From assembly GCF_000482485.1 (NCBI RefSeq), contig NZ_KI519436.1:230986-294985 (forward strand): DNA of 64,000 nucleotides, in the 5' to 3' direction. The notes beneath the pieces are model-generated. The model was not told the DNA's origin and did not search any database. It worked only from the letters and a program-made list of their open reading frames with translations. This DNA is from Paucisalibacillus globulus DSM 18846 (lineage in GTDB: Bacteria; Bacillota; Bacilli; Bacillales; Amphibacillaceae). Position 1 is the first letter of the stretch. Every line of letters starts with the position of its first letter. Shown one piece after another: positions 9,219 through 17,739 of this stretch. A program made the translations under genes and the position numbers.

Positions 9219-10019
9219 ATGTCTTATTCATGGAAAACGCGTACTCCAACTATCGAAAAATTCGTATTAACTATACAAGCTAAGATAAATGAAATTTGTA
9301 ACCATACCATCGTTGGTATCTACCTTCATGGTTCTTTGACAATGGGAGGTTTTAATCCAGGACGAAGTGATATAGATATATTGGTAGTTACAAATGAACC
9401 AGTGTCAGGAATAACGAAAAAGAAATTAGCACAGCTTTTTGTTTTCCATTCTAATTCTCCTTATCCAATTGAAATTAGCTTTCTAAATACGAATCAACTA
9501 CAAAAATGGCAACATCCATGTCCATTTGATTTTCATTATAGTGAGTATTGGAGAGAAAGGTATGAAAGCGATTTAGATAAGGGTACTGCTAAATTCATAA
9601 ATGATGCAATACATGTGGACCCGGATTTAGCAGCTCACATTACAGTTTTGAATCACCGTGGGATATGTATGGAAGGAAAGCCAATTGCTGAAGTATTTCC
9701 TTCTATACCTAAAGAAGATTATATATCTTCTATTATGGGAGATTTTGAAGATTGCTTGGAGAATATTGTTGCAGATCCTATTTATTGCATATTAAACATG
9801 CTTCGTGTGTATTGGTATCTGAAAGATGGTGTAATCTCTTCTAAACAAGAAGCCGGAGAATGGGGGATGGAGATTTTACCAACTGAGCTGAAAATAACTA
9901 TACAAAAAATTGTTAATGATTATTCTAGTAGAACAGATATTAGCAGAATCCATGAGACGGAACTTCTTAGGATAAAGAATTATGTTATAGGGGAAATGAA
10001 AAAGTTAACTATTACATAA
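9219..10019 (+). CDS. Aminoglycoside nucleotidyltransferase-like protein (AadA/ANT(9) type)
   Basis: A 266-residue protein with the nucleotidyltransferase core GIYLHGSLTMGGFNPGRSDIDI (split: Gly-Ser at about 36 and the metal-binding Asp-x-Asp in SDID at about 49-51), followed by a helical C-terminal half as in the DUF4111 region of AadA-like streptomycin/spectinomycin adenylyltransferases. Length (~260) matches that family. The TTGGAGGATTTTAA ribosome site fits the ATG. Chromosomal homologues in Bacillaceae may or may not confer resistance. It lies between the metallopeptidase and an alpha/beta hydrolase. Actual substrate is unknown. Confidence 0.82.
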   Translation: MSYSWKTRTPTIEKFVLTIQAKINEICNHTIVGIYLHGSLTMGGFNPGRSDIDILVVTNEPVSGITKKKLAQLFVFHSNSPYPIEISFLNTNQLQKWQHPCPFDFHYSEYWRERYESDLDKGTAKFINDAIHVDPDLAAHITVLNHRGICMEGKPIAEVFPSIPKEDYISSIMGDFEDCLENIVADPIYCILNMLRVYWYLKDGVISSKQEAGEWGMEILPTELKITIQKIVNDYSSRTDISRIHETELLRIKNYVIGEMKKLTIT

Positions 10020-10046
10020 TATAAACAGTAACGAGGGGGAAACAGT

Positions 10047-10880
10047 ATGTGGAAGCAAAGATTAATAGAAACAAATAGAGGGATATTTGAGTTATTCGAA
10101 AAGGGTGAGGGAGAGCCACTTGCTGTAACGCATCATTATAGTGCATATAATGAGAAGGGGAATTCATTTGCTAATCCTTTTACCAATCATTATCATGTAT
10201 ACCTCATTAATTTGAGGGGGGCTGGAAACTCTGAACAAGCTAAAAATGAGAACGAATATAGTATGGATAATGCTGTGTTAGATATGGAAGCAATCCGCGA
10301 AGCACTTGGAATTAAGAAATGGGGTTTTGCAGGACATTCAACAGGTGGCATGCTCGCATTAAAGTATGCAATTATACGTATGGAATCATTAACTAAAATC
10401 ATTGCTGGTGGGGCAGCTGCTAGCTTTGAATACGGAGCAGATCCAGACTCTATTTACTGCAGTAAGAATCCGAATTTTAATAGAATAGTAGAAATTATGA
10501 ATTTGTTAGAAGAGCCTACAACACCAATTGAAGAACGAAGAAAAATAGGATATGAATGGGCGCTAATGTCTTATCACTCAGAGGAAAAGCTTCAAGAATC
10601 TATGAAGAAGCCGAATAGTGGCAAGACAGTAGGGCCAAGATTAGATTATTTTAGAAAAGTAGAGTATCCAACGTATGATATCCGGGAAGAAATAAAATAC
10701 ATTTCAATCCCAAGTTATATTTACACTGGAAAATATGATTCCCAATGCCCAATGAAATTTGGTGTTGAGATAGCAGAATTAATCCCAAGTGCTTCGTTAA
10801 CTATATTTGAGGAGAGTAATCATAATCCTTTTTCAGAGCAAGAAGAGAAGTTTGCAGAATTTGTTTTACAAACTCTATAA
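10047..10880 (+). CDS. Alpha/beta-fold hydrolase
   Basis: A 277-residue alpha/beta hydrolase of the proline-iminopeptidase/epoxide-hydrolase-like type. The nucleophile elbow is GHSTGG (Ser at about residue 98), the acid is the Asp in YTGKYDSQCP (about 231), and the catalytic His is in ESNHNPFSEQ (about 260). An oxyanion motif (HHYSAYNEKGN) is near the N-terminus. A GAGGGGGAAACAGT ribosome site precedes the ATG. No membrane or export signal. Substrate is unknown. It closes the three-gene accessory group starting with the metallopeptidase. Confidence 0.88.
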   Translation: MWKQRLIETNRGIFELFEKGEGEPLAVTHHYSAYNEKGNSFANPFTNHYHVYLINLRGAGNSEQAKNENEYSMDNAVLDMEAIREALGIKKWGFAGHSTGGMLALKYAIIRMESLTKIIAGGAAASFEYGADPDSIYCSKNPNFNRIVEIMNLLEEPTTPIEERRKIGYEWALMSYHSEEKLQESMKKPNSGKTVGPRLDYFRKVEYPTYDIREEIKYISIPSYIYTGKYDSQCPMKFGVEIAELIPSASLTIFEESNHNPFSEQEEKFAEFVLQTL

Positions 10881-10992
10881 AAGATGGGGAGAACAAAATC
10901 AAATTTGATACATATAGACCCATTTTGTCATCTAGACTCCTTACACACTTGAGTAATTTTTAATTTTCTTTTGGCCAAACTATACAATAACA

Positions 10993-11042
10993 TTGACTAT
11001 ATTGTGGCTCAGGAATAAAATGTTTACTACAGGAAACATTTT
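10993..11042 (+). promoter_or_regulatory. SigA-type promoter with overlapping inverted repeat before the ZIP transporter
   Basis: TTGACT (10993-10998) and TAAAAT (11016-11021) are 17 bp apart. A perfect 9-bp inverted repeat, AAAATGTTT (11017-11025) and AAACATTTT (11034-11042), overlaps the -10 box and the start point, the position of a repressor operator. For a metal transporter a metalloregulator is the obvious guess, but the sequence does not match a box I can name. Confidence 0.6.
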
Positions 11043-11082
11043 AATAATTATTCTAAAGTAATTTATTAAGGAGTTCTTTATC

Positions 11083-11898
11083 ATGATGGATTTTTTTGAG
11101 CAATTTAGCCCTACTACACAAGCTTTTATTGCCACATTGTTTACTTGGGGGATGACAGCTCTAGGTGCAGCATTAGTTTTTGCTACGAAAACCTTAAATC
11201 AAAAATTATTAGATGGTATGCTGGGATTTGCAGGTGGTGTCATGATCGCTGCTAGTTACTGGTCACTTTTAGCACCTTCCATTGAAATGTCAGAAAACAA
11301 TGCGATAGCATCTTGGTTTCCAGCAGCATTTGGTTTTTTATTAGGAGGATTCTTTTTATGGGGAATCGATAAAGTGTTACCTCATTTACATCCTAATACA
11401 CCAATTGGCAAAGCGGAAGGACGTCGTCACCATCAGCAAAAAAGAAGTACATTATTGGTGCTTGCCATCACCCTTCATAATATACCTGAAGGGTTAGCGG
11501 TTGGGATTGCCTTTGGGGCTCTTGCAAATGCTGGACCAGAAGCATCTTTAGCAGGCGCAATTACATTAGCACTTGGAATCGGAATTCAGAACTTCCCTGA
11601 AGGTGTCGCGGTATCAATGCCACTCCGTGCAGAGGGAATGTCTCGAGGAAAAAGCTTCATGTACGGACAATTCTCTGGAATGGTTGAACCAATTGCGGCA
11701 GTAATAGGGGCAATCGCGGTATCATTTATCGAACCACTACTGCCATATGCACTAAGTTTTGCAGCTGGTGCCATGATCTTTGTAGTTGTTGAGGAAGTAA
11801 TTCCAAGCTCACATGAAAAAGGGAATAAAGATTTAGCCACGATGTGTTTAATGATTGGGTTTGTTTTGATGATGATCTTGGATGTAGCTTTCGGTTAA
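11083..11898 (+). CDS. ZIP-family divalent metal transporter (GufA/ZupT type)
   Basis: A 271-residue polytopic protein with about eight membrane segments. The metal-path motifs of ZIP proteins are present in helices IV and [16 protein letters not shown] (about residue 130) and [16 protein letters not shown] (about 170), plus an EEVIP motif in a later helix. A His-rich stretch (GRRHHQQKR) occupies the loop before helix IV, as usual. The family imports Zn, Fe or Mn. ATG at 11083 or 11086 can both be used after AAGGAGTTCTTTATC. It has its own promoter with an operator-like repeat. Confidence 0.92.
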   Translation: MMDFFEQFSPTTQAFIATLFTWGMTALGAALVFATKTLNQKLLDGMLGFAGGVMIAASYWSLLAPSIEMSENNAIASWFPAAFGFLLGGFFLWGIDKVLPHLHPNTPIGKAEGRRHHQQKRSTLLVLAITLHNIPEGLAVGIAFGALANAGPEASLAGAITLALGIGIQNFPEGVAVSMPLRAEGMSRGKSFMYGQFSGMVEPIAAVIGAIAVSFIEPLLPYALSFAAGAMIFVVVEEVIPSSHEKGNKDLATMCLMIGFVLMMILDVAFG

Positions 11899-11970
11899 AA
11901 AGTCTTAAGGACGCTCAAGTTTGGGTCTGAAAATTAAATTAGGTTAAAGTGAAATAATGCTATACTACAA

Positions 11971-12009
11971 AATAGATCTTCTAGATAATGGAAGGTCTAT
12001 TTTTTTTCG
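11971..12009 (+). terminator. Rho-independent terminator
   Basis: AATAGATCTTCTA pairs with TGGAAGGTCTATT (one bulged/mismatched position) and is followed by TTTTTTTCG. It ends the ZIP transporter transcript. Confidence 0.85.
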
Positions 12010-12052
12010 TTATCTTCAACAAGAAACGTTAACAGAGTCTTTTGATAAATGT

Positions 12053-12078
12053 TGTAACTTTTATCAAAGTCATCCGTT
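12053..12078 (+). promoter_or_regulatory. Probable ECF-sigma autoregulatory promoter
   Basis: TGTAAC at 12053-12058 and CGTT at 12075-12078 are separated by 16 bp, very close to the TGAAAC-N16-CGT pattern of Bacillus ECF sigma factors. It lies 45 bp upstream of an ECF sigma gene, so autoregulation is inferred. Confidence 0.6.
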
Positions 12079-12122
12079 GATTAAGTAAATAGAAAAATAA
12101 TAGATTGAGAGGATATGAGGTC

Positions 12123-12647
12123 ATGGACCTGCAGATAAGGAAAGGGCAGATTAATGATTGGTATCGTGAATATAGCAATGATGTGTATAATTATGTTTAT
12201 TTTTTAATAAGTGATCACGAGCATGCCAAAGATATTCTCCAAGAAACTTTTCTGCGTGCTTACAGCAGCATTGATTCTTTCAGGGGTGAAAATGTTAGAG
12301 GCTGGCTATTCCGGATTGCAAGAAATCTTACTATTGATGATATACGAAAGAAGAAACCGATTGCCTATTTCTTAGATTCCATTCCAGTTATTAAAGCAGC
12401 TGATTATACACCAGAGCAATTTGCGATACTTAATGAATCAGAACAGGAGCTTTATCTGGCGCTGAGTAAATTGAAGCTTGCTTATCGGGACGTTATTGTG
12501 TTGCGAAAGATTAAGGAGTTTTCTATTCATGAGACAGCGGCAATTCTTGGATGGACTGAAAATAAGGTGAAAGTAAATTTATTTAGGGGCATGAAAGCTC
12601 TTCGAAAAGAATTGGAAAAGGAGAATTTTAGCCATGAGACAATATGA
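12123..12647 (+). CDS. ECF-type RNA polymerase sigma factor
   Basis: The ATG at 12123 is preceded by GAGAGG/GAGG; a TTG 6 codons upstream is less likely. The 174-residue protein has region 2 (about 8-75: YNYVYFLISDHEHAKDILQETFLRAYSSIDSFRG, then WLFRIARNLTIDDIRKKK) and region 4 (about 110-165: LSKLKLAYRDVIVLRKIKEFSIHETAAILGW...KVNLFRGMKALRKEL), with nothing between as in group 4 sigma factors. The next gene, encoding a membrane-anchored anti-sigma-like protein, overlaps by 14 bp. The signal sensed is unknown. Confidence 0.93.
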   Translation: MDLQIRKGQINDWYREYSNDVYNYVYFLISDHEHAKDILQETFLRAYSSIDSFRGENVRGWLFRIARNLTIDDIRKKKPIAYFLDSIPVIKAADYTPEQFAILNESEQELYLALSKLKLAYRDVIVLRKIKEFSIHETAAILGWTENKVKVNLFRGMKALRKELEKENFSHETI

Positions 12648-13698
12648 TGATTTGAATCCAGGGTTAAAATCGTTGAATCAGAGATTTGTGCTGCCAGAAC
12701 AAGAACAATCCAAAATTTTATCAGAGATTAATTTGAATATGAATAAACCACAAAAAAAACGTACACCGTTTCAATGGAAGTATTATGTAGCTTCAGCTAT
12801 GGCGGTGTTATTATTAGTAATCATTGCGCTTCCTTTATTAAATGGGAACCTAGATCTTACAAGTGATAATAGAACTGAAATAACACAAGGAATTTCAGAG
12901 GAAAATTCCATATCAACAGTTGCCGAAGACTCAGAAGAAGTGAGATATACTTTTAATGTTAAAAACAATCTTCCCTATGATATATACTCGATGACTTTAG
13001 AAGTTTATCAAAATGGAAAACTAATCGCTTCACCTACTAGTTTGTATGCTGATGGGTCCCCAATTAAAAAGGGAGATGTCTTCGATTTTCAGTTTTTAGA
13101 ACATGATGGACTTGAAACTGGGCAAGCTGAATTAGAATTATTTGTTGCAGTAGAACCTCCGAATAATGGGGCAGAAGAGATTTATATAGCACCTAAGATA
13201 TCCATACAAGTTACCAATCAAAAAGAATATGAATTTGAACTTAATGGAAATTCATTGAGTAAATACATCAATATTAAAAAGATGGGTACAAGTTTGCCAA
13301 GTGATATACCTAATTTTGTCCTAGATAGTGATTTCATGGGAATTGATTGGAACCATAAAGCGGAAAGGCTTAACCATAATATTATCGGAAATCAAAATAA
13401 ATCGGGTATTATAGGTGCTGAAATGCCTAGCTTAGATGGACAAAAATGGATGTGGTATCTTTGGGGAGTTAATAATCCAACAAATACAAAATTAACTGTA
13501 GTCGGTTATCATAAAGATACAGAAACTGTTCATCAAATTCTAACAACTGGTTGGACAATTGAACTGGGAGGAGAAAATAATGGTGCGGATGCCCATATAC
13601 CATCAAGTGTAAAAGTACCAGAACAAGGAGAATGGGCATTTCTTCTTTATACAAATGAAGAACTGTTTGATATTATAATTTTGGAAATCAATGAATAG
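12634..13698 (+). CDS. Probable anti-sigma factor, single-pass membrane protein
   Basis: A 354-residue protein overlapping the sigma gene by 14 bp, which indicates translational coupling. Residues 1-48 are cytoplasmic and would be the sigma-binding part, residues about 49-68 (YYVASAMAVLLLVIIALPLL) form one membrane helix, and the remaining ~285 residues are extracytoplasmic and beta-rich with no motif I recognise. No zinc-binding HxxxCxxC motif is visible in the short N-terminus, so it is not a classical ZAS anti-sigma factor. Function is inferred from gene order and topology. Confidence 0.8.
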   Translation: MRQYDDLNPGLKSLNQRFVLPEQEQSKILSEINLNMNKPQKKRTPFQWKYYVASAMAVLLLVIIALPLLNGNLDLTSDNRTEITQGISEENSISTVAEDSEEVRYTFNVKNNLPYDIYSMTLEVYQNGKLIASPTSLYADGSPIKKGDVFDFQFLEHDGLETGQAELELFVAVEPPNNGAEEIYIAPKISIQVTNQKEYEFELNGNSLSKYINIKKMGTSLPSDIPNFVLDSDFMGIDWNHKAERLNHNIIGNQNKSGIIGAEMPSLDGQKWMWYLWGVNNPTNTKLTVVGYHKDTETVHQILTTGWTIELGGENNGADAHIPSSVKVPEQGEWAFLLYTNEELFDIIILEINE

Positions 13699-13717
13699 TT
13701 TTATATTAAATCTGAAG

Positions 13718-13753
13718 CAGAAAACGTTGGAATAATTATTCCAACGTTTTCTG
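13718..13753. terminator. Bidirectional terminator, perfect palindrome
   Basis: A 36-bp perfect palindrome (arms beginning CAGAAAACGTTGGAATAA) lies between the anti-sigma gene and the convergent semialdehyde dehydrogenase gene. The A-rich and T-rich ends serve both directions. Confidence 0.85.
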
Positions 13754-13816
13754 TTACTAGTGTCTTTTTGTATTGATTGCTAATCAGCGCATCTGACTTA
13801 TATACTCTTTATTTAC

Positions 13817-15265
13817 TTAATCAATCGCAATCGAAACTAACTTCTTCTCCAAAAATTCATCCATTCCGTGATGTCCGCCCTCTTTACCGCCACTACCAGA
13901 TTGCTTAATTCCACCAAATGGCGCTTCTGGAACAGATGGGAAGACATCATTCACGCCAACCATACCGTAGTCTAATTTTTCCGCAACACGTAACGTGCGC
14001 GCAGTGTTTTGAGTGAAAATATATGCAGCCAATCCATAATCCGTATCATTGGCTTTTTTTATTACCTCATCTTCGTCTGTAAAGGTTTGGATCGGGAAAA
14101 GTGGTCCAAATGTTTCCTCATTCATAACAACCATATCATCCGTTGCGTGTTTAACAATGGTTGGAGGGCAGAAGTAACCTTTTAACTCGCCGTCCCATTT
14201 GTTTCCACCAGATACAATTTGAGCGCCTTTTTCTAGTGCATCTGCTAAATGAGCTTCTACTTTTTCACGAGCTTGCTCACTTATAAGTGGTCCAAGTTCT
14301 ATTCCGTCTTCTAGCCCAGAGCCAACTTTCATCTTCTCTAGCTTTTCTTTTAATAAAGCAGTAAATTCATCTGCAATCGATTTGTGAACATATAAACGGT
14401 TCGCACAAATGCAAGTTTGCCCGTTGTTTCGGAATTTACTTGCGATAGACAATGTCGTAGCTTTGTCCAAATCAGCATCTTCAAAAGCAATAATTGGAGC
14501 ATGACCGCCAAGTTCAAGCGATACTTTCTTCATCTGATCACTAGCTTCACGCATTAAGTATTTTCCGACAGCAGTAGAGCCAGTGAATGTTATAAGTTTA
14601 ACATCTTTATTCGTAAGCATTTCTTTTCCGATTGCCTGTGCATCTCCGGTTACAAGGTTCACTACACCTGGAGGCATGCCGGCTTCCTCGAATATCTTCA
14701 CAATTTCAATAGCTGATAGAGGAGTCTCAGGTGATGGTTTTAACACGGTAGTACAACCAGCAGCAAGTGCAGGACCTAATTTACGGGTAATCATGGATGA
14801 AGGGAAATTCCAAGGTGTGATTGCACCCACTACGCCGATTGGTTTTGGAATGACTAACATTCGCTTATGCTTAACTGAAGAAGGGATCCACTCCCCATAA
14901 CCGCGAGAAGCTTCTTCTGCATACCAAAGTAAAAATCCTGCTGCACCTTTTACTTCGCCAATAGCTTCGTTCAATGGTTTTCCTTGTTCTTTTGTAAGAA
15001 TTCCACCAAGACGTTTTGCATCTTTTCGCATTAGCTCTGCAGCTTTGTATAAGATACGTGAACGATGACGGCCAGTCATTTCACTCCATGCAGGGAATGC
15101 ATGAGACGCAGCTTCAATCGCATCACGCGTTTCTTGTTGTCCGCCCAAAGCTACATCTGTAATGGGCTCTAGGGTTGCTGGGTTATAAACAGTTTGTGTT
15201 TTTGATTCGTCAACTTCACGCCATTCTCCATGAATGTAAATACTTTTCGTTAATGTTGAAATCAT
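13817..15265 (-). CDS. gabD: NAD(P)-dependent succinate/glutarate-semialdehyde dehydrogenase (GabD family)
   Basis: A 482-residue aldehyde dehydrogenase. The GabD/SSADH hallmark GQTCICANRLYVH contains the catalytic Cys (about 286), the general-base Glu is in LELGGHAP (about 252), and TPWNFPSSMITRK is the usual Asn motif. The start has GGAGG upstream. It is the third gene of a minus-strand operon behind a CoA-transferase and an acyl-CoA dehydrogenase. The family oxidises succinate semialdehyde and, in lysine/5-aminovalerate pathways, glutarate semialdehyde. The glutaryl-type neighbours favour the latter here, by inference. The symbol denotes the family, not a proven substrate. Confidence 0.88.
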   Translation of the reverse strand: MISTLTKSIYIHGEWREVDESKTQTVYNPATLEPITDVALGGQQETRDAIEAASHAFPAWSEMTGRHRSRILYKAAELMRKDAKRLGGILTKEQGKPLNEAIGEVKGAAGFLLWYAEEASRGYGEWIPSSVKHKRMLVIPKPIGVVGAITPWNFPSSMITRKLGPALAAGCTTVLKPSPETPLSAIEIVKIFEEAGMPPGVVNLVTGDAQAIGKEMLTNKDVKLITFTGSTAVGKYLMREASDQMKKVSLELGGHAPIIAFEDADLDKATTLSIASKFRNNGQTCICANRLYVHKSIADEFTALLKEKLEKMKVGSGLEDGIELGPLISEQAREKVEAHLADALEKGAQIVSGGNKWDGELKGYFCPPTIVKHATDDMVVMNEETFGPLFPIQTFTDEDEVIKKANDTDYGLAAYIFTQNTARTLRVAEKLDYGMVGVNDVFPSVPEAPFGGIKQSGSGGKEGGHHGMDEFLEKKLVSIAID

Positions 15266-15313
15266 TTTCCATCCTCCCCAAAATTCTATTCGTATTACTA
15301 TAAGTAAGCATAA

Positions 15314-15347
15314 CGCACCTGCATTATTCTATCAATTTGCAGGTGCG
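15314..15347 (-). other. Intercistronic hairpin
   Basis: CGCACCTGC (15314-15322) and GCAGGTGCG (15339-15347) form a perfect 9-bp stem with a 16-nt loop, between the acyl-CoA dehydrogenase and semialdehyde dehydrogenase genes. On the minus strand no T-tract follows, so partial termination or mRNA processing/stabilisation is more likely than a full terminator. Confidence 0.6.
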
Positions 15348-15363
15348 ATTTTAATCCGTTCAA

Positions 15364-16566
15364 TTAAACTAATTCTTTATTCGGGTTCCATGCTGGTAGC
15401 ATATTGTTTAAGGGCTTGTCGGTACGATAACCAAGGACATATTCTGCCTGCATGACCGTATGAATTTCACGCGTTCCTTCATAAATAACTGGAGCTTTAG
15501 AATTACGTAGGTAACGCTCCACTGGATACTCATCCGAATAACCGTAAGCACCATGGATTTGCATGGCATCATCTGCTGCTTTATTGGCAAAATCACAAGC
15601 CTGCCATTTTGCCAGAGATGTTTCTCTCGTGTTACGCTTTCCTTCATTCTTTAATTCTCCGGCACGATACACAAGCAGGCGGCTCATTTGCAGACCAGCT
15701 TCCATCTTTGCAATCATTTGTTGAACTAACTGGTGGCGACCAATTGATTTGCCAAAAGTTTCACGCTCATGGCAGTACTTTACACTTGATTCGATACAAG
15801 CCATGATTTGACCAACTGCACCAGCAGCAACTGTGAAGCGGCCGTTATCGAGTGCAGACATCGCGATTTTGAATCCTTCTCCTTCTTCACCAAGTAAGTT
15901 TTCAGCAGGAACTTTTACATTGTCAAAGAATAGCTCACCAGTATTACCAGAGCGAATACCATGTTTTCCTTTAATCGCTTTTGAAGAAAAACCATCCCAT
16001 GTTCTATCAACGATAAAGGCAGAAATACCGTGATGTTTTTTTGATTTATCTGTATAAGCGAACACTAGGAAATGGTCAGCAACATCACAAAGGGAAATCC
16101 AAGTCTTAGAGCCATTCAAAATATAATGATCGCCATCTTTAACTGCTGTTGATTGTAAGGCAGCTACGTCAGAACCAGCACCTGGCTCTGTTAATCCGAA
16201 AGCACCAATTTTACTTCCTTCTGCTTGAGGGGTTAGGTATTTTTGTTTTTGTTCTTCATTTCCCCATTGCAATAGAGTCATAGAGTTTAATCCTGTATGA
16301 ACAGAAACGGCAGTACGGAATGCTGTATCCCCACGTTCTAACTCCTCACACACAATGGCGAGGGCATTATAATCCATCCCACTACCACCGTATTCCTCAG
16401 GGATACAAACTCCCATTAGTCCAAGATTAGCTAACTTATTATAAATAGTAGGGTCGAATTGTCCTTCACGATCCCAATCCGTGATAAAGGGCATTATCTC
16501 TTTATCTACAAAACTTCTCACAGTATCCCGTAACATATTCTGTTCTTCTGTAAAATTAAAATTCAT
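15364..16566 (-). CDS. Acyl-CoA dehydrogenase, glutaryl-CoA dehydrogenase-like
   Basis: A 400-residue FAD-dependent acyl-CoA dehydrogenase with N-terminal helical domain, middle beta domain (GAFGLTEPGAGSD, then SKTWISLCDVADHFLVFA) and C-terminal helical domain (MQIHGAYGYSDEYPVERY). The catalytic Glu is in IYEGTREIHTVMQ (about 370). The flavin-reoxidising and CoA-binding motifs look intact. The C-terminal signature and a CaiB-type CoA-transferase immediately upstream point to a dicarboxylyl-CoA substrate such as glutaryl-CoA, but other acyl-CoAs cannot be excluded. ATG is preceded by AGGAGAGATGACAA. Confidence 0.85.
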   Translation of the reverse strand: MNFNFTEEQNMLRDTVRSFVDKEIMPFITDWDREGQFDPTIYNKLANLGLMGVCIPEEYGGSGMDYNALAIVCEELERGDTAFRTAVSVHTGLNSMTLLQWGNEEQKQKYLTPQAEGSKIGAFGLTEPGAGSDVAALQSTAVKDGDHYILNGSKTWISLCDVADHFLVFAYTDKSKKHHGISAFIVDRTWDGFSSKAIKGKHGIRSGNTGELFFDNVKVPAENLLGEEGEGFKIAMSALDNGRFTVAAGAVGQIMACIESSVKYCHERETFGKSIGRHQLVQQMIAKMEAGLQMSRLLVYRAGELKNEGKRNTRETSLAKWQACDFANKAADDAMQIHGAYGYSDEYPVERYLRNSKAPVIYEGTREIHTVMQAEYVLGYRTDKPLNNMLPAWNPNKELV

Positions 16567-16581
16567 TTGTCATCTCTCCTA

Positions 16582-17739
16582 TTAGTTTATATTAGATTTA
16601 TGAATAGAATGTAAGATTTCCTCATTATGCTCGCCTGGGTTTGGAGGGTGATGTCTTAAGGTTGTTGGAGTCCGGGAAAGTTTTAGTGGACTACCAATCA
16701 TTTTGATCAGACCAGCTGTTGGATGCCCCACTTCTAGGAACATCTCTCGAGCATGTAGTTGAGGATCTTTGGTTACTTCTTCTATATTCTGAATCGGGCC
16801 ACAAGGAATATTGTTCTCATGACATTTATCCAGCCAGTAACTTGTTGGCTTTGTTAGTAAAATTTCTTGGATGAGTGGAATGATTATATCCCGATTTTCA
16901 ACACGAGCAGGATTTGTTTTAAAACGTTCATCCTCACTATAGTGATCTTTCCCTAAAATTGAACAAAAAGCTTTGAACTGATTGTCATTTCCAACAGCAA
17001 CCACCATTTCCCCATCCATCGTATTAAATGTTTGGTATGGGACAATATTGGCATGATGGTTACCTAGTCGGGAAGGGATTTTTTCTGACATCAGGTAATT
17101 ACTTCCGATATTAACTAGTGCACTGATAGCAGTATCGTAGAGAGAGAGGTCCAGCTTCTGTCCTTTGCCGGATTGCTCTCGTTCTAGTAGTGCGGCTTGA
17201 ATACCAATTGCCGCATACAATCCTGTTAAAATATCAGTAATTGCTACACCAACTTTTTGCGGACCGGATTGTTCATCACCTGTTATACTCATCAACCCAC
17301 TCATTCCTTGGATAATAAAATCATATCCAGGTAAATCCTTATATGGACCTGTTTCCCCAAAACCAGTAATAGAACAGAAAACGATTCCCGGATTGATTTT
17401 GGAAAGCTGTTCATAATCAATTCCGAAGCGCTCCATCGTTCCAGTTTTGAAGTTATGAATAACAACATCTGATTCTTTAACAAGACTTTTAATCGTTTCA
17501 ATGCTTTCTTGTGACTTTAAGTTGAGCGTGATACTTTTTTTATTTCGGTTTGCGCAAAGATAATAGGCACTTATGTCATTCTGGAATGGTGGTCCCCATT
17601 TTCGAGTTTCATCACTGCCACCAGGTGCTTCCACTTTGATAACCTCAGCACCGAGATCCCCAAGAATCATCGTGCAATAAGGGCCAGCAAGTACCCGAGT
17701 TAAATCAAGAACTCTTATATTCTCTAAAGCTCCTGACAC
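16582..17739 (-). CDS. CaiB/BaiF family (class III) CoA-transferase
   Basis: A 385-residue class III CoA-transferase. The N-terminal motif IRVLDLTRVLAGPYCTMILGDLGAEVIKVE is typical (split here: the catalytic Asp is in SLYDTAISALVN, about residue 170), and the C-terminal part shows the knot-forming RPxxxR-like region. The GTG start follows AAAGGAGTGAAGCC. It heads an operon with an acyl-CoA dehydrogenase and a semialdehyde dehydrogenase, as expected for a succinyl-CoA:glutarate CoA-transferase feeding a glutaryl-CoA dehydrogenase. The 200-nt leader upstream carries a terminator-like hairpin right before the gene. Confidence 0.9.
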   Translation of the reverse strand: MSGALENIRVLDLTRVLAGPYCTMILGDLGAEVIKVEAPGGSDETRKWGPPFQNDISAYYLCANRNKKSITLNLKSQESIETIKSLVKESDVVIHNFKTGTMERFGIDYEQLSKINPGIVFCSITGFGETGPYKDLPGYDFIIQGMSGLMSITGDEQSGPQKVGVAITDILTGLYAAIGIQAALLEREQSGKGQKLDLSLYDTAISALVNIGSNYLMSEKIPSRLGNHHANIVPYQTFNTMDGEMVVAVGNDNQFKAFCSILGKDHYSEDERFKTNPARVENRDIIIPLIQEILLTKPTSYWLDKCHENNIPCGPIQNIEEVTKDPQLHAREMFLEVGHPTAGLIKMIGSPLKLSRTPTTLRHHPPNPGEHNEEILHSIHKSNIN

